From the NCBI GenBank assembly GCA_012513725.1, contig JAAZBQ010000432.1, forward strand, positions 1-8,858: a stretch of DNA of 8,858 nucleotides, read 5' to 3'. The notes under the pieces were generated by a model. That model was not told the DNA's origin and did not search any database. It saw only the letters and a program-made list of their open reading frames with translations. The position numbers were made by a program, and so were the translations under genes. Source of the stretch: Chloroflexota bacterium (lineage in GTDB: Bacteria; Chloroflexota; Anaerolineae; UBA1429). Below, one piece after another: positions 1 through 5,705 of the stretch. Every line of letters starts with the position of its first letter. Within the stretch, counting starts at the first letter, position 1.

Positions 1-621
1 ACCGCCAAGGCAGAGGAGATCCTCATCGCCAAGGGGTACACCAAGACCGGAGACTACTGGACCAAGGATGGCAACGAGCTAGGCCTGGAGATCGAGGTGC
101 ACGAGGCGTTCTCGGAGCTGGAAAAGATCGCCGACGTGTACGTCGAACAACTCCAGCGCTTTGGCATCAACGGCGTGAAGGTCAAGCTGACCGGCGACAC
201 TTGGGGCGACAACTTTAACTTTGGGCGCTTTGAGGCTCAGAGCGGCTGGCAGACCTGTGGGTCCATCATGGAGCCGTACTCCTCTCTGCTCACCCTGGCC
301 GGAGACCCGGCGCCCATCGACGCGCGACCCGAGTTGGGCGAGAACGCCTACCGCTGGTACAACGAGCGCTTTACCGAAATCGTGACCGAGATGGGCACCC
401 TCTTCTGGGATGACCCACGCCTCATGGAGCTGACCGAGGAGGCGCTCGCGATCTACTACGACGAGCTGCCCGTGATCCCCACGGCATTGGCCAAGAAGCT
501 GGTTCCGTTCAACACGACCTACTGGACGAACTGGCCGACCAACGACAACTACTACCAGGTCCCGTGCATCTGGTGGACGGCGCTGATCGAGATCCTCACC
601 GAGATCGAGCCGGTCGAGTAG
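1..621 (+). CDS. ABC transporter extracellular solute-binding protein, peptide/oligosaccharide type (SBP_bac_5), C-terminal part
   Basis: The frame is open from the first base, so the start lies upstream of the window; the GTG at 97 is an internal codon, not the start. The visible 206 residues are the C-terminal lobe of a family 5 binding protein, the extracytoplasmic component that captures the ligand for the importer encoded downstream. The opening stretch (AEEIL..KGY, then YWTKDG and a beta strand LGLEIEV) is typical of this family, where a helix-GY-turn-W-x-KDG motif precedes a lobe crossover. The ending, with an aromatic WW and a hydrophobic IEILTEIEPVE tail, resembles the members found with oligosaccharide importers. 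Some Opp-type systems, well known from Thermotoga, carry oligosaccharides rather than peptides. The signal peptide, if any, is outside the window. Family is secure; ligand is unknown. Confidence 0.88.
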   Translation, partial: TAKAEEILIAKGYTKTGDYWTKDGNELGLEIEVHEAFSELEKIADVYVEQLQRFGINGVKVKLTGDTWGDNFNFGRFEAQSGWQTCGSIMEPYSSLLTLAGDPAPIDARPELGENAYRWYNERFTEIVTEMGTLFWDDPRLMELTEEALAIYYDELPVIPTALAKKLVPFNTTYWTNWPTNDNYYQVPCIWWTALIEILTEIEPVE

Positions 622-662
622 TCCGTATCCGGCGTAGCCCGTCTATCGTGCAGCGTGAGCAT

Positions 663-695
663 GGGGCGGCCCTGGACGTTATCCAGGGCCGCCCC
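663..695 (+). terminator. Perfect 14-bp GC-rich hairpin after the binding-protein gene (attenuator or mRNA-protecting stem)
   Basis: The arms GGGGCGGCCCTGGA (663-676) and TCCAGGGCCGCCCC (682-695) pair perfectly around a 5-base loop. The hairpin lies 41 bases after the binding-protein stop and 31 bases before the permease ATG. No T-run follows, so it is not a classical intrinsic terminator. In ABC import operons a stem at this place commonly reduces read-through or protects the upstream mRNA, so that more binding protein than membrane subunit is made. That role is inferred from position. The remaining intergenic bases (622-662 and 696-726) show only the ribosome-binding site of the next gene; I see no promoter there. 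Confidence 0.75.
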
Positions 696-726
696 CCTCA
701 CCGGCCTTGTCCTTGAGAGGGATCAT

Positions 727-1742
727 ATGCGTGGCTTGACAAAGAAGTACCTTCTGTCCCGCTTTATGATGTGGATCATCACTATCTGGATCGGCTCGAC
801 GGTGGTCTTTCTCATCCCGCGACTCGCTCCGGGCGATCCCATCACGGCGCAGGTCGTTCGCCTGATGCAGTCCGAAGGCATCGTGGAAAACGCCCAGGAG
901 ATCATCGAATCCTGGAAGGAAGCCTTTGGTCTGAACGACCCGCTGTACGTCCAGTATGGCCGCTACCTGGCGAACCTCGTCCGGCTCGACTTTGGCTACT
1001 CTCTGGCGCGCTTCCCGACGACGGCCTGGGAGATCGTCCGGCCGGCCCTGCCCTGGTCGCTCGGCCTGCTATCCGTGGCCACGGTGCTGTCGTTCTCTCT
1101 GGGCATCACCATCGGTGCGCTGATGGGCTGGCGCAAGACGCCCCGGTGGCTCCAAACGATCCTGCCCGGCAGCCTCACCTTCACCTCGATTCCCTATTTC
1201 ATGTTCGGGATCTTGATGATCTACCTGGTGGCCTTTGAGTTGCACTGGCTGCCCGCAACGGGTGGGTACGACCGGCAGGTGACCCCCGGCTGGAACATGC
1301 CGTTCATCCGGAGCGTGATCCGACACAGCATCCTGCCGGTGTTCTCCATCGTGCTCACCTCGATGGGCGGATGGGCGCTGGGATGCGGGGCTTGATGGTG
1401 GGGGTCAACAACGAGGACTATTTCCTCCTCGCCCAAGCCAAGGGGCTGCATCCGGGGCGCATGTTCTACCGCTATGGCGTCCGCAACGCCATCCTACCCG
1501 CCGTCACCTCTCTGGCGATGGGCCTGGCGGGGCTCGTCAGCGGCTCGACCCTCGTCGAGTACATCTTTGCCTATCCCGGTACCGGCTATACCCTCTATCA
1601 GGCCATCATCACCCAGGACTATGCGGTGATGCAGACCATCTGCAATCTCATGATCCTCATTACCACGACGGCCGTCTTTCTGCTCGATCTCCTATACCCG
1701 CTGATCGACCCGCGGATCACCTTCCGCACGGCCAAGGCATGA
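727..1742 (+). pseudogene. ABC transporter permease, DppB/OppB type, interrupted by a one-base frameshift
   Basis: The ATG at 727 has GAGAGG at 714-720 as ribosome-binding site; an upstream GTG at 655 in the same frame is rejected because it would translate through the hairpin. The first frame gives a membrane helix at about residues 13-31, the family signature APGDP (34-38), a DPLYVQYGRYL..L.RLDFG region (71-90) and further helices, then stops at 1393-1395. The rest, from about 1383 to 1742 in the next frame, continues the same family without loss: MRGLMVGVNNEDY, the EAA loop (LAQAKGL through RNAILP) that docks on the ATPase, and the last two helices. Adding one G to the GGG at 1380-1382 restores a 338-residue protein of normal length. 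The cause may be a real mutation or a read/assembly error. No slippery heptamer is present, so programmed frameshifting is unlikely. The broken frame's TGA overlaps an in-frame ATG (TGATG, 1393-1397), so a restart could yield the C-terminal piece. Confidence 0.85.
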
Positions 1743-1774
1743 TGCGCAAGATCATGGCAAAGGATAGACACTGA
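1742..1774 (+). other. Possible 10-codon linker mini-ORF between the two permease genes
   Basis: The ATG at 1742-1744 shares one base with the stop of the first permease (TGATG, 1740-1744). The frame reads MRKIMAKDRH and stops with a TGA at 1772-1774 that shares one base with the ATG of the second permease (TGATG, 1772-1776). The ribosome-binding site of the second permease (AAAGGA, 1759-1764) lies inside it. It could keep ribosomes on the message between the two genes by repeated termination and restart. Nothing in the peptide suggests a function of its own, and chance is a real alternative in a 31-base gap. Confidence 0.3.
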
Positions 1775-2691
1775 TGAGCATCGCGCAGAGCCCGGCACCA
1801 CCGCAACCCCTTCTTTCGGCTGCTCGACGATCCCGGTGGAATCTCGCCTGGCTGAACGCCAAGCTGGTCGTCGGTGGATCGATGATCCTGGTCGTCGTCC
1901 TCATCGGCCTCCTGGGGCCCCTCTTCTGGGATACGAGCCTCGCGTATGTGGCCTCCTCGCCGCGGAACCTGCCCCCCTCCTGGGTAGAGGGGGGCCAGCC
2001 AGCGCACCCGCTGGGCACCGAGAGCATGGGCCGCGACATGCTGGCTCAGCTGATCGTCGGCACGCCCTCTTCGCTCAAGGTGGGGTTCATCGCGTCGAGC
2101 ATCGGCCTCAGCGTAGGGCTGCTCCTCGGCTCGCTGGCCGGCTACCTCGGCGGCAAGGTGGACAATGTCATCCGCACCATCAGCGACTCGGTGGTCACCA
2201 TCCCGTCGTTGGCCGTCCTGGTAGTCATCGCCTCGTACGTCAAGATGACCGACACTACGGTGATGGCCCTCATCCTGGCCCTGTTCTCCTGGCCCAATCC
2301 GACGCGGGTCGTGCGCGCCCAAATCCTGTCCCTTCGCGAGCGGGGTTATGTGCGGATGGCGGTCCTCTCCGGTGCGCCACCGCTAGAGATCATGTTGGTG
2401 GAGATGCTGCCCAACATGCTCCCGTGGCTGGCCGCCTCCTTTACCGGCGGCATCTCCGGAGCCATCCTGGGCGCCACAGGCTTGGAGGTGCTCGGCCTCG
2501 GGCCCACCCGGGTCCCGTCCCTGGGGATGATCATCAACTATGCCAGTGGGGCGTCCGCCCTGTTGCGGGGCATGATCTGGTGGTGGCTGCCGCCCATCGT
2601 GATCCTGATGGTCATCTTTACCGGCTTTTTCCTGATCACCATGGGCCTGGACGAGATCGCCAACCCCCGGCTGCGAGGAGTGAAAGCATGA
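1774..2691 (+). CDS. ABC transporter permease, DppC/OppC type
   Basis: This is the second membrane subunit of the importer and is expected to pair with the upstream permease to form the channel. The protein has 305 residues, normal for the family. A cytoplasmic proline-rich N-terminus precedes a first membrane helix at about 30-52. It is followed by the OppC signature HPLGTESMGRDMLAQLI..T..SLKVGF (78-105). More helices lie at about 104-125, 138-175, 215-240 and 270-292. The EAA coupling loop is visible around 189-215 (RGYVRMAVLSGAPPLEI then MLPN), where the usual Ala-Ala is Arg-Met-Ala. The end has the familiar NPRLRG. The ATG is chosen because AAAGGA lies 9 bases upstream and the stop of a mini-ORF overlaps it. 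It overlaps the next gene by four bases (ATGA). The frame is intact, unlike the first permease. Confidence 0.93.
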   Translation: MSIAQSPAPPQPLLSAARRSRWNLAWLNAKLVVGGSMILVVVLIGLLGPLFWDTSLAYVASSPRNLPPSWVEGGQPAHPLGTESMGRDMLAQLIVGTPSSLKVGFIASSIGLSVGLLLGSLAGYLGGKVDNVIRTISDSVVTIPSLAVLVVIASYVKMTDTTVMALILALFSWPNPTRVVRAQILSLRERGYVRMAVLSGAPPLEIMLVEMLPNMLPWLAASFTGGISGAILGATGLEVLGLGPTRVPSLGMIINYASGASALLRGMIWWWLPPIVILMVIFTGFFLITMGLDEIANPRLRGVKA

Positions 2692-3674
2692 GACCCCCTA
2701 ACGGCGAGAGCCCCAAGGTGCTGGAGGTCGACCGGCTCAGCGTCCACTATGCCACCGACCGCGGCGCGGTGATCGCCGCCAACGACGTGTCCTTCTTTTT
2801 GCGGGAGGGTGAGATCCTTGGCCTGGTGGGCGAATCGGGATGCGGCAAGACCACGGTCGCCATGGCCATCCTGCGCATGGTGCAGTCGCCGGGCAAGATC
2901 GTCAGCGGGCAGGTGCGCATCAACGGCCGCGACATCGTGAGCCTGAGCGAGCAGCAACTCCGGCAGATCCGTTGGTGCGAACTGGCCTTGATCCCCCAGG
3001 GCGCCATGAACTCCCTGAACCCGGTGACCAAGATCAAAGAGCAGATCGGTGACGCGATCACGGCCCACGAGTCGATGGATCCCACGGCCCTTCGCCGGCG
3101 CATCCTCGATCTTCTCGATGACGTCGGGCTCCCGGAGCGCGTCTACAACATGTACCCCCACGAGCTCAGCGGCGGGATGAAGCAGCGCGTGTGCATCGCC
3201 ATGGCCATCGCCCTGAACCCGCAAGTGATCATCGCCGACGAGCCCACCAGCGCACTGGACGTGGTGGTGCAGCGTGTCGTGGCCCAGACCCTGCTGGACG
3301 TCACCAGCCGCCTGGGCGTCTCGATGCTGATGATCGGCCACGACATGGGTTTGCAGGCCCAGATGGTGGATCGCGTGGCGGTGATGTACGCCGGCAACCT
3401 CGTGGAGGTGGCGCCCGTCGATGCAATCTTTGACCGTCCCTGCCACCCCTACACGCGACTGCTCATCGAGTCGATCCCGTCCATCGAGGAGCGCAAGCCC
3501 CTGCGGGTGACCGAGGGACTCACCCACGATCTGCGCAATCCCCCGCCCGGCTGCATCTTTCAGTACCGCTGTCGCGACTGCGACGCCGAGTGCCGGTCGG
3601 AGCGGCCGCAGCTCATCGAGGTGGCGGAAGACCACTATGTCGCCTGCTTGGCGTCTCAAGAGAAAGCGACCTAG
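2688..3674 (+). CDS. ABC transporter ATP-binding protein, DppD/OppD type
   Basis: One of two cytoplasmic ATPases that energise the importer; 328 residues. Nucleotide-binding motifs appear in order: Walker A GESGCGKT (48-55), Q-loop Gln104 in LIPQGAMNSLNP, signature LSGGMKQR (160-167), Walker B VIIADEP (180-186), D-loop SALD (188-191) and switch His218. The C-terminal oligopeptide-transporter domain has HPYT (253-256) and a cysteine cluster at 289, 295, 298, 302 and 320. In structurally studied DppD proteins the equivalent C-terminal cysteines hold an iron-sulfur cluster. The ATG at 2688 overlaps the permease stop as ATGA and has GAGGAG at 2675-2680; longer readings of this frame upstream are shadows of the permease. 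The stop TAG is followed two codons later by an in-frame TGA that overlaps the next gene's start. Confidence 0.95.
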   Translation: MRPPNGESPKVLEVDRLSVHYATDRGAVIAANDVSFFLREGEILGLVGESGCGKTTVAMAILRMVQSPGKIVSGQVRINGRDIVSLSEQQLRQIRWCELALIPQGAMNSLNPVTKIKEQIGDAITAHESMDPTALRRRILDLLDDVGLPERVYNMYPHELSGGMKQRVCIAMAIALNPQVIIADEPTSALDVVVQRVVAQTLLDVTSRLGVSMLMIGHDMGLQAQMVDRVAVMYAGNLVEVAPVDAIFDRPCHPYTRLLIESIPSIEERKPLRVTEGLTHDLRNPPPGCIFQYRCRDCDAECRSERPQLIEVAEDHYVACLASQEKAT

Positions 3675-3676
3675 CG

Positions 3677-4651
3677 ATGACTACTCCCTTACTGCAGATT
3701 CAGGACGCCACCAAAGTGTTCGGGGGCGGCTTTCTCGAATCCAGCCCGCCCCTGGTGGCGCTGGATCGCTTCAGCCTCGAGATCCAGGAGGCGCCGGCAC
3801 GGATCACGACGATCGCCGGCGAGAGCGGCAGCGGGAAGACTACCCTGGCCAACGTGATCCTCGGCTTTCTGCCGCTTAGTACCGGCAAGATCCTGTACAA
3901 GGGGCAGGACACCGACGCGATGAACCGCACCCAGCGCCTAGCCTACCGGAAGGAGGTGCAGGCCATCTTTCAGGATCCGTACGAGGTGTATAATCCCTTC
4001 TACCGGGTCCAGCACATCTTTGACGTGGCCATGCGGCACCTCGGTCTGGCCCGCTCGCGCAGCGAGGCGCGCGACGCCATCGAGGAGGCGCTGAACGTCG
4101 TGGGTCTGCGCGGCGACGAGATCCTGGAAAAGCACCCGCACCAGCTGAGCGGCGGTCAGCGGCAGCGCATCATGGTGGCCCGCGCCTACATGCTGCGCCC
4201 GCGCCTCATCGTGGCCGACGAGCCGGTGTCGGCGGTGGACGCTTCGCTTCGGGCGATGATTCTGGATATCATGTTACGGCTGCGCGACGAGCACGGCATG
4301 TCGTTCCTGTACATCACCCACGATCTCTCGACGGCCTATCAGATCGGCGACGAGATGATGATCCTGTTCCAGGGCATCACGGCGGAACGGGGGCATACCG
4401 TGGAGATCATCGAGAACCCGCGGCACCCGTACGTTCGCGAGCTGATTGCCTCGATCCCGGCGCCGAATCCAAACAGGCGCTGGAACACCGACATCGCCCT
4501 GCCGCCGGAGGACATCGGCCGGCGCCGGGTCAAGGGCTGCCGCTTTCAGATGCGCTGCCCGCACTGTATGGACCGCTGCCTGGAGACCCAGCCGCCACTG
4601 TTCCCGGTTGAGGGCTCTTCTACCGAGGTGGCCTGCTTCCTGTACGGATAG
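3677..4651 (+). CDS. ABC transporter ATP-binding protein, DppF/OppF type
   Basis: The second ATPase of the importer, 324 residues, two bases after the first. Motifs are complete: Walker A GESGSGKT (48-55), Q-loop Gln99 in IFQDPYEVYNPF, signature LSGGQRQR (157-164), Walker B LIVADEP (177-183), D-loop SAVD (185-188) and switch His215 in ITHD. The C-terminal domain has HPYV (250-253) and cysteines at 288, 294, 297, 301 and 320, matching the spacing in the first ATPase, so both subunits could bind an iron-sulfur cluster. An earlier in-frame start is possible, but homology begins at LLQIQDATKVF, close to the chosen ATG. Its own ribosome-binding site is weak (AGAGAAAG near 3659-3666), so translation probably depends on ribosomes leaving the first ATPase gene. 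Confidence 0.94.
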   Translation: MTTPLLQIQDATKVFGGGFLESSPPLVALDRFSLEIQEAPARITTIAGESGSGKTTLANVILGFLPLSTGKILYKGQDTDAMNRTQRLAYRKEVQAIFQDPYEVYNPFYRVQHIFDVAMRHLGLARSRSEARDAIEEALNVVGLRGDEILEKHPHQLSGGQRQRIMVARAYMLRPRLIVADEPVSAVDASLRAMILDIMLRLRDEHGMSFLYITHDLSTAYQIGDEMMILFQGITAERGHTVEIIENPRHPYVRELIASIPAPNPNRRWNTDIALPPEDIGRRRVKGCRFQMRCPHCMDRCLETQPPLFPVEGSSTEVACFLYG

Positions 4652-4654
4652 TGT

Positions 4655-4691
4655 CCCGTCGCAGCGGCTGCGCGATGCGGCCCGAGACGGG
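4655..4691 (+). promoter_or_regulatory. Weak inverted repeat after the transporter genes
   Basis: CCCGTC (4655-4660) can pair with GACGGG (4686-4691), which is followed by CTTT. The 25 bases between include a smaller dyad, GCAGC-G-GCTGC (4661-4671). It starts three bases after the ATPase stop. It might partly terminate transcription or lower expression of the two metabolic genes, but the outer stem is only six base pairs, so the evidence is thin. The 76-base gap holds no convincing promoter. Confidence 0.25.
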
Positions 4692-4731
4692 CTTTACCGA
4701 TCACATCTCAGTTGGGAGTACGCCAAGATGA
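4675..4731 (+). other. Possible 18-codon leader mini-ORF ahead of the UroD-like gene
   Basis: The frame reads MRPETGFTDHISVGSTPR and its TGA (4729-4731) overlaps the ATG of the UroD-like gene as ATGA. The ribosome-binding site of the next gene (GGGAG, 4714-4718) lies inside it. It has no good ribosome-binding site of its own. It repeats the arrangement seen between the permeases. It could couple translation across the longest gap in the downstream operon, or be chance. Confidence 0.25.
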
Positions 4732-5705
4732 CAACCCCGCCACGCACCCCCCGAGAGCGGTTCATCGCCGCGCTCGAACGCCGGCCCATCGAGGGCCGCG
4801 TGCCGCACTTTGAGCTGGTCTTCTTTCTCACCATGGAGGCCTTTGGCAAGGTGCACCCGTCCCACCGCCACTATGCCCAGTGGGACCAGATGTCTGAGGC
4901 TGAGCGGCGCCTCCATCGCTCGGAGATGGCCGACATCTACATTCGCACCGCCGAGACCTACGAGCACGACGCCATCTTTATCCATCCGAACCCGGGCACC
5001 ATCGACGAGACGTTCCGCTTGATCGACCTCATCCGCGAACGCTCGGGTGATCGCTACTTTATCATGATGCACGGCGACGCCACCTACTCGATCCCCAACG
5101 GCGAGGAGATGGAAGAGTGGGCGGCCTGGGCGTACGGCCAGCCGGAGGAGGCCAAGGCGGAGGCGGATCGGCGGGTGGACGCGATGCTGGAGAGGGCCAC
5201 AGCCCTGCGCGAACACGGCGGGCTGGATGGCTTTGCCCTCTGCGCCGATTACTGCTTTAACAACGGCCCCTTTCTCAGTCCTCCCATGTTCCGGCAGCTG
5301 GTGGCGCCCTACCTCAAGCGGCTGATCGCCGGAGAGCGGGAACTAGGGTTCTATGTGATCAAGCACACCGACGGCAACATCATGCCCATCCTCGATGAGC
5401 TGGTGGACGCCAATCCCCACGCCCTGCACTCGCTGGATCCGCAGGGCCACGTGGATATCGCCGAGGTCAAGCGCCTGGTAGGCGATCGGGTGGCGCTGAT
5501 CGGCAACGTGAACTGCGGCCTGCTGACCACCGGCACCGACGAGGAGGTCATCGAGTCCTGTCGCTACGCCCTGCGCAGCGGGATGCCCGGTGGAGGCTAC
5601 ATCTATTCCACCTCGAACTGCATCTTTACCGGCATGCCGCTGGAGCGCTATGACCTGATGTTGCGCGTCTGGCGCGAGGAAGGGAACTATCCGCCGCAGC
5701 CATGA
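4728..5705 (+). CDS. Uroporphyrinogen decarboxylase-fold (URO-D/methyltransferase-like) family protein
   Basis: A 325-residue cytoplasmic TIM-barrel protein of the URO-D superfamily, which holds haem-pathway decarboxylases and cobalamin-dependent methyltransferases (MtaA/CmuA type). Visible family blocks are TPRERFIAALERRP (7-20), HTDGNIMPILDELVD (213-227), a LHSLDPQGHVDIAEVK segment (233-248), GNVNCGLL (259-266) followed by GTDEEV, and a C-terminal GGGYIYSTSNCI (288-299). The N-terminal RQAGRY-type signature of true haem-pathway UroD is absent, so haem synthesis is unlikely. Methyltransferase members bind zinc through a His-x-Cys pair and a distal Cys. Here the pair reads His213-Thr-Asp215, while Cys298 could be the distal ligand and Cys263 is also available. 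The ATG has GGGAG about nine bases upstream; the same frame is open much further up, but that part is a shadow of the ATPase. It overlaps the kinase gene by four bases. Substrate and reaction are unknown; demethylation of an imported methylated compound is one hypothesis. Confidence 0.85.
   Translation: MTTPPRTPRERFIAALERRPIEGRVPHFELVFFLTMEAFGKVHPSHRHYAQWDQMSEAERRLHRSEMADIYIRTAETYEHDAIFIHPNPGTIDETFRLIDLIRERSGDRYFIMMHGDATYSIPNGEEMEEWAAWAYGQPEEAKAEADRRVDAMLERATALREHGGLDGFALCADYCFNNGPFLSPPMFRQLVAPYLKRLIAGERELGFYVIKHTDGNIMPILDELVDANPHALHSLDPQGHVDIAEVKRLVGDRVALIGNVNCGLLTTGTDEEVIESCRYALRSGMPGGGYIYSTSNCIFTGMPLERYDLMLRVWREEGNYPPQP

Noticed and set aside
655..726. GTG at 655 as start of the first permease
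   Set aside because: It would translate through the 14-bp hairpin and add residues without homology; the ATG at 727 has a good ribosome-binding site.
1371..1400. Programmed ribosomal frameshift in the first permease
   Set aside because: The site has only GGG and no X-XXY-YYZ heptamer; a one-base deletion or read error explains it better.
1836..2687. Long N-terminal extension of the first ATPase frame through the second permease
   Set aside because: The extension is Arg/Pro/His-rich shadow sequence over an intact permease. The ATPase begins at the ATGA at 2688.
2538..3659. Long minus-strand open frame of 373 codons, rich in His, Asp and Gly
   Set aside because: It is antisense to the first ATPase gene, whose motifs are complete. 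The odd composition follows from reading GC-ending codons backwards, and no family is recognisable.
4728..5705. True haem-pathway uroporphyrinogen decarboxylase (hemE)
   Set aside because: The N-terminal RQAGRY-type signature is missing, and the genes around it are for transport and sugar phosphorylation.
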